DNA from: CAVSUZ01 sp963791885
Lineage (GTDB): Bacteria; Pseudomonadota; Alphaproteobacteria; Acetobacterales; Acetobacteraceae
Direction: 5' to 3'
Assembly (NCBI GenBank): GCA_963791885.1
Contig: CAWBUL010000006.1
Span: forward strand, 1,364,001-1,428,000
Length of the DNA: 64,000 nucleotides
The translations under genes were made by a program, and so were the position numbers. A model generated the notes under the pieces. It had not been told where the DNA came from. It ran no database searches and saw nothing but the letters and a program-made list of their open reading frames with translations. Below are positions 8,920 through 16,744 of this stretch, piece after piece. The number at the start of each line of letters is the position of its first letter. Position 1 is the first letter of the stretch.

Positions 8920-10044
8920 ATGTATGATCTTGTGCTGAAGGGTGGCCGCGTCATCGACCCGGACCAGGGGCTGGATCGGGTGTGCGACGTGGCCTTCGCC
9001 GGAGGCAAAATCGCCGCCCTCGGCGATGACCTGCATGACACAAAGCAAACCCGCGATGTCGCCGGCCTGATCGTCACGCCTGGCCTGATCGACCTGCACA
9101 CGCATGTCTATTGGGGCGGCACCTCCGCGGGCGTGGACCCGGACGCCTACGCCAAGCCGTGCGGCATAACCACCGTCGTCGACGCCGGCACCGCCGGACC
9201 CGGCAACATCGCCGGGTTTCGCCGCCACGTCATCGAGCGCTCGGAGGTCCGCATCCTTCCGTTCCTCAATGTCGCCTATCCCGGCATCTTCGCCCTTGGT
9301 AAGCACATTGCTCTCGGCGAGGCCGCCGACCTGCGATTGCTCGAACCCACCGCCTGTCTGGAAGCCGCGCGGGACCACAAGGACCTGATCGTCGGCATTA
9401 AGGTCCGTCTCGGCCGTAGCGGTTCGGGCCTGTCCGGCGTTGCCGCCCTCGACATCTCGCTGGAGGTCGCCGAATACACCGAGCTTCCGCTCATGACGCA
9501 TCTCAACTCGCCGCCGCCCTCGCGGCGAGAGGTCATGGATCGCCTCCGCCCCGGCGACATCCTGACCCACTGTTATCGCTTGTTTCCCAACACGCCCATC
9601 GCGCCCGGCGGCGCCGTGCAAGCGGATGTGCTGCGCGCTCGCGAACGCGGCGTGTTGTTCGATATCGGCCACGGCAAGGGCTCCTTCGGCTTCGCCACCG
9701 CCATGGCCATGATGAAAAAGGGCTTCATGCCGGACATCATCTCCTCCGATGTCCATGCCCTCTCGATTACGGGTCCCGCCTACAACCTCATCGTGACCAT
9801 GTCGAAATTCCTCGCCCTCGGCTGGCCGCTGCCCGAGATCATCCGCGCCGTCACCATCAACGCCGCCAAGGCGATCCGCCTGGAAGACCGTGGCACGCTG
9901 CGCCCAGGCACGCTCGGCGACGCGACGGTGCTGACCGAAGAAACCGGCGAGTTCGTCTTCGAGGACGTTGCCGGCGAAACCATCACGGGCACCCGTCAGA
10001 TCGCCGTCAAGGGCGCCGTCCTGAACGGAAAGTGGTGGGCATGA
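8920..10044 (+). CDS. Amidohydrolase/deacetylase family metallohydrolase (cog3964 type)
   Basis: 374-residue TIM-barrel metal hydrolase. Metal and catalytic residues can be placed: H60 and H62 in DLHTH, K161 (carboxylated Lys position) in GIKVRLG, H194, H217 and D277 in SSDVHA. The family is often mislabelled dihydroorotase; characterised members such as Atu3266 are deacetylases acting on acetylated hydroxy acids (established knowledge), so the reaction here is probably hydrolysis of an N- or O-acyl bond, with unknown substrate. GGAAGCGG precedes the ATG. Its stop overlaps the next gene (ATGA). Confidence 0.88.
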   Translation: MYDLVLKGGRVIDPDQGLDRVCDVAFAGGKIAALGDDLHDTKQTRDVAGLIVTPGLIDLHTHVYWGGTSAGVDPDAYAKPCGITTVVDAGTAGPGNIAGFRRHVIERSEVRILPFLNVAYPGIFALGKHIALGEAADLRLLEPTACLEAARDHKDLIVGIKVRLGRSGSGLSGVAALDISLEVAEYTELPLMTHLNSPPPSRREVMDRLRPGDILTHCYRLFPNTPIAPGGAVQADVLRARERGVLFDIGHGKGSFGFATAMAMMKKGFMPDIISSDVHALSITGPAYNLIVTMSKFLALGWPLPEIIRAVTINAAKAIRLEDRGTLRPGTLGDATVLTEETGEFVFEDVAGETITGTRQIAVKGAVLNGKWWA

Positions 10045-10661
10045 GCCTCGACATCATAGGCGCCGGTTTCGGCCGGACCGGCACGTTCTCACTCAAGAGC
10101 GCGCTCGAGCAACTCGGCTTCGGCCCCTGCTACCACATGGTTGAAGTCGTTCGTGAGCCCGAACGCGCTCAGCATTGGATCGATGCCGCCGATGGGCGCC
10201 CCACGGACTGGAACAAGGTCTTCGCCGCCTACCGTGCCACGGTCGACTGGCCGGGTTGCGACTATTGGCGCGAACTCGTCGAACTTTTCCCAAGCGCCAA
10301 GGTCATCCTCAGCACCCGCGACCCGGAATCCTGGTACCGCAGCACGCAGAACACCATCTTCAATCAGTCCAACAAGGATCGCTTCGAAGCGATCCCTCAC
10401 ATGCTGCGCATGATGCACGCCATCGCTAATCGCAATTTCGGCGGCTCTCTCTCCGACCATGATCGGCTGATCGCCGCCTTCAACGCCCACAACGCTGCCG
10501 TCCAAGCCGCGATCCCCGCCTCGCGCCTGCTCGTCTATCGCGCGGAGCAGGGGTGGGGACCGTTATGCGCGTTTCTCGGAGTCCCCGTGCCGGATCAGCC
10601 GTATCCCGTTGCGAACACGACTGAGGAATTCCAGGCCCGCGTTGCCCAGCCACCGACCTGA
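10041..10661 (+). CDS. Sulfotransferase-family protein
   Basis: 206-residue protein opening with the 5'-PSB-type phosphate loop GAGFGRTGTFSLKSALE used by PAPS-dependent sulfotransferases, followed by YRATVDWPGCDYWREL and the 3'-phosphate-binding region VILSTRDPESWYRST. These features match the short sulfotransferase-like family (P-loop fold) common in proteobacteria and eukaryotes; acceptor unknown. Translationally coupled to the amidohydrolase by the ATGA overlap, so the two probably act in the same process. Confidence 0.8.
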   Translation: MSLDIIGAGFGRTGTFSLKSALEQLGFGPCYHMVEVVREPERAQHWIDAADGRPTDWNKVFAAYRATVDWPGCDYWRELVELFPSAKVILSTRDPESWYRSTQNTIFNQSNKDRFEAIPHMLRMMHAIANRNFGGSLSDHDRLIAAFNAHNAAVQAAIPASRLLVYRAEQGWGPLCAFLGVPVPDQPYPVANTTEEFQARVAQPPT

Positions 10662-10765
10662 TCGGGCAAGCAGGAACACACCATTGCGTTCGGGCAAGAT
10701 CTGTGGGTAGATGACGGGCTGTTCATATTAGGCGTCAGGCCCACCTGACAGCTATGGGGGATTTG

Positions 10766-11355
10766 ATGCGCTCTTTAGCCCTTGCATTGTTCGCCGGTGG
10801 CCTGATCGCTTCCGTGAGTCAGCCGGCCAACGCCACGATCGTTCAGTACAGCTACGTGGGAATGCCCTTTGCCGTTCAAAGCGGCGCGCCGCCATCAGTG
10901 ACCCACATGAGTGGGTGGTTCGATATCAACAGTGTCCTCGTGCCGACACTGACGCCGTCAGCCCCTATGATATCACCAGCGCGGTCACGGCGTTTTCCTT
11001 CACCGACGGCAATCAGACCCTGACGAACACGAACACTTCGAGCGACACCTTCCAGGTTACGCTCGGCAGCAGCGGGACGATGATCGAGCCTTGGAACATC
11101 ACGATCGGCGATGCGTCCAGCGGCCCTGGATTTTCCATCTCTGCGTATAGCGGAAGCATGTGCGCGGATACGACACGCGGCGCGAACGGCTATTGCGCGA
11201 CGATCCAGTGTTATTCGGGCGTGAACAACGCAGGGACCTGGACCGGGGCGAGCTCCGTCGTTGGCACGCCAATGCCGATCGCGCCGTCGCTGGCATTCTT
11301 TGTGCCGGCGCTTATTGGCCTTGGTGCGGTTGCCCGGCGCAATCCCCGCACCTGA
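10766..11355 (+). pseudogene. Secreted protein with C-terminal sorting-like tail, frameshifted
   Basis: The first part encodes a signal peptide (MRSLALALFAGGLIASVSQPANA) and about 60 residues; the frame is then lost at 10941-10945 and a second frame continues for about 135 residues rich in Ser, Thr, Gly and Asn, ending in a hydrophobic helix followed by ARRNPRT. Signal peptide, low-complexity middle, and terminal helix plus Arg cluster resemble PEP-CTERM/VPXXXP-CTERM exported proteins, though the PEP motif itself is not evident (PMPIAPSLAFF). Restoring one base in GTGCC|GAC rejoins the frames. GGGGGA five bases before the ATG supports the start. Confidence 0.6.
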
Positions 11356-11497
11356 CAGCCCTGGCCGCGGTTTGGCCCGGAAGCCGAGGCAAAGCATACC
11401 GGCCGAGACGAGCGGTGTAGACGGGACGCGCCGCTCGCTTGCGACCGGGAATCGTGCCGTCTAAGCTTCGCACAACAGGGGCAACGCCGGGGGCGAT

Positions 11498-12304
11498 ATG
11501 AAACGAAGAACGGCTGGCATCTTCATTGCCTTCTTTTTGCTGTTTGGCACATGTGTGCAGCATGCACGCGCGGCCGATAGCCTGCTGTCGGACGTGCTCA
11601 GCAACGGCACGCTGCGGGTTGCAATCGCGCCCGGCAATCCGCCGTGGTGTTATGTCGATCCGAATGGCAACCTGATCGGCTACGACGTCGATATCGCCAA
11701 CGCCCTCGGCAAGGCGCTTGGCGTGCAAGTGCAGTTTGTGCGGACAGATACGGCCGGCCGGGTCGCGCAACTGCAGGCACACAAGGCTGACGTCACCATT
11801 TCCACCTTCACCCCGACACTCGATCGGATGAAGACCATCGCTTTCACCGATCCGTACGCGATCGATGGCATGCAGATCCTGGTTCGCGCTGACGGCAACA
11901 TCCACACCATCCAGGATATTCCAAAAGGCGCCCATATCGGCGTCGGCCGGGGCTCCACGTTGGAGGCAGCGATTGCCAAGAATGTACCGCAGGCTTCTAT
12001 CGTTGAATTCCCCGGCAATGCGGACCTCGCGCAGGCAATCGCCAGCAAGCAGGTGGACGCGATCGCCGCGAATAACGGCATGATCACGACGACCTTCAAA
12101 AGCGGCAACGGCCAGTACCGTCTGATCCCAAAGCTGATGGGGATTGAGGACGACGCAATCGGGCTGCCGCAGGGCGATTTCCCCTGGTGGCTCTGGCTCA
12201 ACCAGTTCGTCCATCAGATCAACAACGACGGCACGAATTATACGCTCTATCAGAAATGGTTCGGGCAGGAGCCGCCGGCTTTCGTCCACCAGCCGCCGTC
12301 CTGA
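11498..12304 (+). CDS. Amino-acid ABC importer, periplasmic binding protein (SBP_bac_3)
   Basis: 268-residue receptor with a Sec signal (MKRRTAGIFIAFFLLFGTCV, cleavage near ARA). Mature-domain blocks GTLRVAIAPGNPPWCYVDPNG, IGYDVDIANALGKALGV, ISTFTPTLDRMKTIAFTDPY and GVGRGSTLEAAIAK are diagnostic for polar amino-acid receptors. First gene of a rightward operon with a class-V aminotransferase and two permeases; the ligand is probably an amino acid or amine that the aminotransferase then handles. Confidence 0.92.
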   Translation: MKRRTAGIFIAFFLLFGTCVQHARAADSLLSDVLSNGTLRVAIAPGNPPWCYVDPNGNLIGYDVDIANALGKALGVQVQFVRTDTAGRVAQLQAHKADVTISTFTPTLDRMKTIAFTDPYAIDGMQILVRADGNIHTIQDIPKGAHIGVGRGSTLEAAIAKNVPQASIVEFPGNADLAQAIASKQVDAIAANNGMITTTFKSGNGQYRLIPKLMGIEDDAIGLPQGDFPWWLWLNQFVHQINNDGTNYTLYQKWFGQEPPAFVHQPPS

Positions 12305-12314
12305 CCGCGCCGCC

Positions 12315-13433
12315 ATGGCTCTCGGACCGCTGTTCGACCCGGCGGATTTCCGCATCCCTGACGGCGTGGTGCATGTCTGTGCTGGAGGGGAGACGGCATT
12401 TCTCCGCCGCCACGACAGCGCCTTCCAACGCTACGCCGAGGACAAGAGCAACGGGATGCCGGGCCGCACCGCGCAGGAAGCGCTGGTGGAAAGGGTGCGG
12501 GAAACCATTGCTGGACAATGGCGCGTCAATTCCGCGGAGATCGGCTTCGTCAGCACCGTGGCTGAGGGAGTCTCGTTGGTCGCCGAAAGCATCGACTGGC
12601 GCCCCGGCAATTCGATCTGCGTGGATGCCAACGAATATCCCTCCGTCGTCGGTCCGTTTGCGTTGCAGCGCCGCCCGAAGCCGGAACTGCGCCTGGCAAG
12701 CGGACGAGACCCGGATCGCTGGGCCTCCGCCATCGACAAGAGCACGCGCATTCTCGGCGTCAGCTACGTATCCTACCTGACCGGAGAGCGTGTCGATTTG
12801 GCCGCCATGCGCCGGCTGGCCAACTCGGTTGGCGCGCTGCTGGTGGTGGATTTCACGCAGGCGGCCGGCTATCTGCCGATCGACGCGCGCTTCGCGGATT
12901 TCGCCTTCTCCGCCTGCTACAAATGGCTGCTCGGCTGTACCGGCGTCGCCATCGCCTATTGGAACCGCGCGCGCAATCCAAGATGGATGCCCACGACGGG
13001 CGGCTGGCATTCGATCGTCTTTCCGCCGCGCCCGAGCTACACGCCGGACCTGGCGGTGCGAGATGACGCGCTGTGCTTCACCCGTGGTAACCCGCCGCAT
13101 CTGCCCCTCTATGTACTCGATAGCGCGCTCGATTACCTCGCGCAGTTTGATGTAACCGCCGTCCAGACGCACGTGCAGACACTCACCACGATGCTGATCG
13201 CCCGGTTGCACGAGCTTGGCATTCCGTTGACGACGCCGCCCGACGCGGCGCGCCACGGAGCCAGCGTTTGCGCCGACAGCAGCGTTGCGCAGGCGATCAC
13301 CGACGCCCTCGGTCGCGACGGGATCTATGCCTGGAATGGCCGACGGCGAATCCGCTTCAGCTTTCATGGCTACAACAGCGAACGCGACGTCGAGCGCATC
13401 GTGCCCGTGTTGCAGCGTGTCTGGCGGACCTGA
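12315..13433 (+). CDS. Class-V PLP aminotransferase / cysteine-desulfurase-fold enzyme
   Basis: 372-residue PLP-dependent enzyme. It shows the order expected for the class-V family: VDANEYPSVVGP, VSYVSYLTGERVDL, VVDFTQAAGYLPID (Asp-x-x-Gln that contacts PLP) and the PLP lysine in FSACYKWLLGC. The fold includes aminotransferases, kynureninase and isopenicillin-N epimerase; the exact reaction is unclear. It starts 10 bases after the binding-protein stop and lies inside the importer operon, so it likely acts on the imported substrate. Confidence 0.85.
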   Translation: MALGPLFDPADFRIPDGVVHVCAGGETAFLRRHDSAFQRYAEDKSNGMPGRTAQEALVERVRETIAGQWRVNSAEIGFVSTVAEGVSLVAESIDWRPGNSICVDANEYPSVVGPFALQRRPKPELRLASGRDPDRWASAIDKSTRILGVSYVSYLTGERVDLAAMRRLANSVGALLVVDFTQAAGYLPIDARFADFAFSACYKWLLGCTGVAIAYWNRARNPRWMPTTGGWHSIVFPPRPSYTPDLAVRDDALCFTRGNPPHLPLYVLDSALDYLAQFDVTAVQTHVQTLTTMLIARLHELGIPLTTPPDAARHGASVCADSSVAQAITDALGRDGIYAWNGRRRIRFSFHGYNSERDVERIVPVLQRVWRT

Positions 13434-14101
13434 GTCTGTATCATTTTACCCTCCGTACCATCATCCCATACCTGCCGCGCTTCTATGCGGCAGGCTTGCT
13501 CACCATCGAAATCAGCATCATCGCCCTGCTCATCAGCATCCCGCTCGGGCTGCTGGGTGCGCTGGGTCGTACCAGCCCGATACGCGCACTCAGGGACGGG
13601 ATCGCCGCCTATGTGGAGGTGGTACGCAACATCCCCCTGCTCGTGCTTCTGTATCTGCTGTTCTACGGACTACCGAACGCGTTGCGGCTTTCAGCATTCC
13701 AGGCCGGTGTACTCGCACTGGCGGTGAACAGTACCGCATTCTGCATTGAGATCTTTCGCGGTGGCCTCTCCGCCGTCCCGCACGGCCAGCGTGAGGCAGC
13801 GGCGGCGCTCGGGCTGCATCGCGTGCAGGCATTCCGCCTGATCATCATGCCGCAATTGCTGCGTGTCGTATTCCCCTCGCTCGGCAACCAGGTGATTTCC
13901 GTCGTGCTTGGCTCCTCGGTCGCATCGGTCATCGGAGTGCCGGAACTTACATACGAGACTTTATCGATTGGGTCGATTACATTTCGCTATTTTGAGCTCT
14001 TCGTCCTCGCCGCCTTCGCCTACATCGTCGCCGCGCAAGCGATTAACCTGCTCTGGCGCCTGGTCGGCCTGTCATTGAGTGCGCGGCAGCCAGCGCGATG
14101 A
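13430..14101 (+). CDS. Amino-acid ABC importer permease (HisM/GlnP-like)
   Basis: About 223 residues with the membrane topology of polar amino-acid permeases; the EAA loop reads GQREAAAALGLHRVQAFRLIIMPQ and VEVVRNIPLLVLLYLLFYGLP is a family block. The start is uncertain. No ATG, GTG or TTG lies in frame between the aminotransferase and the first helix; the nearest ATG, 13268, is deep inside the previous gene. A CTG at 13430 overlaps the previous stop (CTGA) and is the best placed start; another CTG is at 13436. A local sequence error is the alternative. Confidence 0.85.
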   Translation: MSLYHFTLRTIIPYLPRFYAAGLLTIEISIIALLISIPLGLLGALGRTSPIRALRDGIAAYVEVVRNIPLLVLLYLLFYGLPNALRLSAFQAGVLALAVNSTAFCIEIFRGGLSAVPHGQREAAAALGLHRVQAFRLIIMPQLLRVVFPSLGNQVISVVLGSSVASVIGVPELTYETLSIGSITFRYFELFVLAAFAYIVAAQAINLLWRLVGLSLSARQPAR

Positions 14102-14763
14102 TCGCCAGCGGGCATCTCGGCGGTTACTTGCTGCTTCTGCTGAAGGGCGCGTTCGTCACGCTCGAACTCAGCTTTGCCTCACTCATCTTCGGTACGATCG
14201 GCGGCGTGCTTCTGGGCGTGCTGCGGACCGCGCGCGCCGTGCCTATGCGTGCGCTGCCGCTGTTTTATATCGAGATCGTCCGTTCGACGCCCTTTCTGGT
14301 ACTGCTCTTCTTCATCTATTACGGTCTGCCGCTTGCGCTGAATACCGACATTCCAGCCTATCCCGCGGCCATTGCTGCTCTCAGCATCTATTGCTCGGCA
14401 TATATGGCTGAAGTTGTCCGCGCCGGTCTGCAATCAGTGCCTCGCGGGCAGTCCGAGGCCGCGGCGGCACTGGGCCTGCGCTATCGGTCGATAATGCGGC
14501 TGGTGATTCTGCCTCAAGCCATGCGCGTGATGGTGCCGCCAACCATCGGCGTCTACATTAGCACGATCAAGGAAAGCTCGCTGGCATCCGTGATAGGGTT
14601 CGTGGAACTGCTGGGAACGGGAACGGAAATACGGGAAGCGAATGCCGGCCACAGCACCGCGGATGTACTGATTTTCGTCGCGGTATGCTATTTTCTCATC
14701 TGCTTTGCATTGTCCCGCGTGGGGCGCCGCATGGAGGGACAGAATGTGGTGCGCACGGCCTGA
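14098..14763 (+). CDS. Amino-acid ABC importer permease (second subunit)
   Basis: 221-residue permease with the EAA loop GQSEAAAALGLRYRSIMRLVILPQ and the block IEIVRSTPFLVLLFFIYYGLP. Its ATG overlaps the stop of the preceding permease (ATGA), so the two form a heterodimer. No ATP-binding gene follows; the operon ends here before a hairpin at 14786-14814. The ATPase must be supplied from elsewhere in the genome. Confidence 0.92.
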   Translation: MIASGHLGGYLLLLLKGAFVTLELSFASLIFGTIGGVLLGVLRTARAVPMRALPLFYIEIVRSTPFLVLLFFIYYGLPLALNTDIPAYPAAIAALSIYCSAYMAEVVRAGLQSVPRGQSEAAAALGLRYRSIMRLVILPQAMRVMVPPTIGVYISTIKESSLASVIGFVELLGTGTEIREANAGHSTADVLIFVAVCYFLICFALSRVGRRMEGQNVVRTA

Positions 14764-14785
14764 CGCCATTCGGTATCATTGCATC

Positions 14786-14814
14786 CCGCACGTTTTCGTT
14801 GTTGAATCGTGCGG
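14786..14814 (+). terminator. Inverted repeat after the importer operon
   Basis: CCGCACG (14786-14792) and CGTGCGG (14808-14814) form a 7-bp stem with a 15-nt T-rich loop. There is no T tract after it, so it is a weak intrinsic terminator candidate, or a structured leader of the catalase gene. Confidence 0.35.
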
Positions 14815-14846
14815 CCTGAGACCGGAACTGGGGAAGTAGAGGCTGA

Positions 14847-15893
14847 ATGCCACGACGCGGTGTCTCATCGACGCAACTCGGATCGTTGGTGCTCATTGCC
14901 GCGATCGTGGCAATCAGCGCCGCAGCCTTCGCCTATACGGCCGGATGGCTGTCGCCGGAACGCCTGACACCAGCCAGGCTGGTCGACGCCTTGGCACCCC
15001 CGGGTGGGCCCGCGCTCGGCCATCGCCGGAACCACGCGAAAGGCATCTGCTTCACGGGAGTGTTCCAATCGAACGGAGCCGGCACAGCCCTTTCAGGCGC
15101 AAGTGTCTTCGCCCAAGGTGAATACCCGGTGCTTGGCCGGTTTAATCTCGCAACCGCCGATGCGAATGCGGCCGATGCCACCGTGCGCGTGCGCGGCATG
15201 GGACTGCAGATCGCAACGCCGGACGGTCAGTTCTGGCGTAGCGCCATGATCGATGCGCCGATGTTTCCCGTCGCCACGCCGCAAGGCTTCTACGATCTGC
15301 TTCTCGCGTCGGGCAGCAAGGACCCGAACGCGATGAAAACCTTCGCCGCGACGCACCCCGAGTTCGCCAACTTTGTCGGTTGGGCAGGCAACGCGCCGTG
15401 GACCGACAGCTACGCGGAAGACCGATACAATAGCCTGGACAGCTTTACCTTCACCGATGCGTCCGGAAAGCAAAGCATTGTGCGCTGGTCACTCATTCCG
15501 GCTGCCCAGCCGGTGGCGATCTCGCCCGACGAACTCGCCAAACGAGGCCCCAACTACCTCGAGCAGGAGATTACGGATCGAGTGGGCAAGGCGCCGCAGC
15601 GGTGGACCTTGAGTGTGACGGTTGCCAATCCGGGCGATCCGACGGACGACCCAAGCAAAATGTGGCCCGCCGATCGTCGTACCGTCGATGTGGGCACGCT
15701 CGTCGTTCAACGCATCGAGCCCGAACCAGACGGGCCATGCCGCGACATCAATTTCGATCCGACCGTACTACCCGCAGGCATCACGACATCAAACGATCCG
15801 TTCCCGGCGGCCCGATCTGCCGCCTATTCGGTGTCCTACAACCGCCGCACGGCCGAGGCAGCAGACTATCCGCGCACAGGAGGCACACCATGA
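14847..15893 (+). CDS. Catalase-family peroxidase (SrpA-like), membrane-anchored or exported
   Basis: 348-residue haem protein of the small catalase-like group. After an N-terminal hydrophobic helix (residues about 11-31) it has GHRRNHAKGICFTGVF with the distal His, GRFNLATADANA, VRVRGMGLQIATPDG and FANFVGWAG, matching the reduced catalase core. Such proteins have peroxidase rather than strong catalase activity and are exported (family knowledge). The next gene, cytochrome b561, overlaps by ATGA and is the usual partner, probably as its electron donor. Confidence 0.88.
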   Translation: MPRRGVSSTQLGSLVLIAAIVAISAAAFAYTAGWLSPERLTPARLVDALAPPGGPALGHRRNHAKGICFTGVFQSNGAGTALSGASVFAQGEYPVLGRFNLATADANAADATVRVRGMGLQIATPDGQFWRSAMIDAPMFPVATPQGFYDLLLASGSKDPNAMKTFAATHPEFANFVGWAGNAPWTDSYAEDRYNSLDSFTFTDASGKQSIVRWSLIPAAQPVAISPDELAKRGPNYLEQEITDRVGKAPQRWTLSVTVANPGDPTDDPSKMWPADRRTVDVGTLVVQRIEPEPDGPCRDINFDPTVLPAGITTSNDPFPAARSAAYSVSYNRRTAEAADYPRTGGTP

Positions 15894-16441
15894 TTACGAC
15901 GCGTCAGCGCTTCACTGTGCCGCAGCGGATCCTGCACTGGCTGATGGCGATCTGCATCCTCGCCATGCTCTTCATCGGCGTCGGCATGGTCTCGACCGTC
16001 GCGCCGAAATATCTGACCCTGGTGCAGATTCATAAACCGCTGGGCATCGCGATCCTGCTGCTCGCCCTGATCCGCCTTGCTCTGCGCCTGCGCTACGGCG
16101 CGCCGGCGCTTCCGGCCGATCTGCCCGAACCGATGAAACTCGCGGCGCATCTGTCGCACTACGCATTCTACGCCCTGATGATCGGCATGCCGCTTCTGGG
16201 GTGGGGCATGCTGTCGGCCGCCCATTACCCGGTCGTGCTGTTCGGCGGCGTGCATCTGCCGTCGATCCTCCCGCTGAGCGACAGCCTGCACACGATTCTG
16301 TGGAACGCTCACCGCTACCTGGCCTTCGCCTTCTTCGCGCTGATCCTGCTCCACCTGGCGGCGGCGCTGTTCCATGGGCTCATCCGGCATGACGGCGTGT
16401 TCACGGCCATGGCGCCCATCGCGACGGAAAACAGGCCATAG
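15890..16441 (+). CDS. Cytochrome b561
   Basis: 183-residue four-helix membrane cytochrome. His residues placed for two b haems occur in PQRILHWLMA, IHKPLG, AHLSHYAFYA and NAHRYLAFAF/LLHLAA. The FHGLIRHDG ending is typical for the COG3038 group. Coupled to the catalase-like gene by an ATGA overlap; likely passes electrons from the quinone pool to the periplasmic peroxidase. Confidence 0.92.
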   Translation: MITTRQRFTVPQRILHWLMAICILAMLFIGVGMVSTVAPKYLTLVQIHKPLGIAILLLALIRLALRLRYGAPALPADLPEPMKLAAHLSHYAFYALMIGMPLLGWGMLSAAHYPVVLFGGVHLPSILPLSDSLHTILWNAHRYLAFAFFALILLHLAAALFHGLIRHDGVFTAMAPIATENRP

Positions 16442-16533
16442 CAGGCGGCTCAGCCCTCAAACATTGACACCCCCAGCCCCCTCCACTATCTCCCCCCGCT
16501 TCCGAACGAACCGATTAGCTCAGGTCCACTCCA

Positions 16534-16659
16534 ATGAGAGTCCGTAACAGCCTTCGCTCCGCCAAGACGAGGGACAAGAACTGCCGCGTCGTGCGCCGGC
16601 GCGGGCGGGTCTACGTCATCAACAAGAAGAACCCCCGCATGAAAGCCCGCCAAGGCTAG
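16534..16659 (+). CDS. rpmJ: 50S ribosomal protein L36
   Basis: A 41-residue protein, M-R-V-R-N-S-L-R-S-A-K-T-R-D-K-N and so on, ending NKKNPRMKARQG, read from ATG 16534 to TAG 16657-16659. It is the longer, alphaproteobacterial form of L36, with a single Cys (DKNCRVV) in place of the full zinc-binding set, as in zinc-independent type B L36. It belongs to the large ribosomal subunit. It stands alone between cytochrome b561 and glcD and is short enough to be missed by gene callers. A GC-rich hairpin follows. Confidence 0.93.
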   Translation: MRVRNSLRSAKTRDKNCRVVRRRGRVYVINKKNPRMKARQG

Positions 16660-16665
16660 TAGCAG

Positions 16666-16687
16666 CGGGCGTGCCCCTGCGCGCCCG
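16666..16687 (+). terminator. GC hairpin after rpmJ
   Basis: CGGGCG (16666-16671) pairs with CGCCCG (16682-16687) around a 10-nt loop, 7 bases after the rpmJ stop. No T run follows, so termination efficiency is uncertain. Confidence 0.4.
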
Positions 16688-16744
16688 GCTTGCCTCCCCC
16701 GCTGTGCGGCCTCATCTTCCCCTCGGAAGCGCCGAGGCACATAA

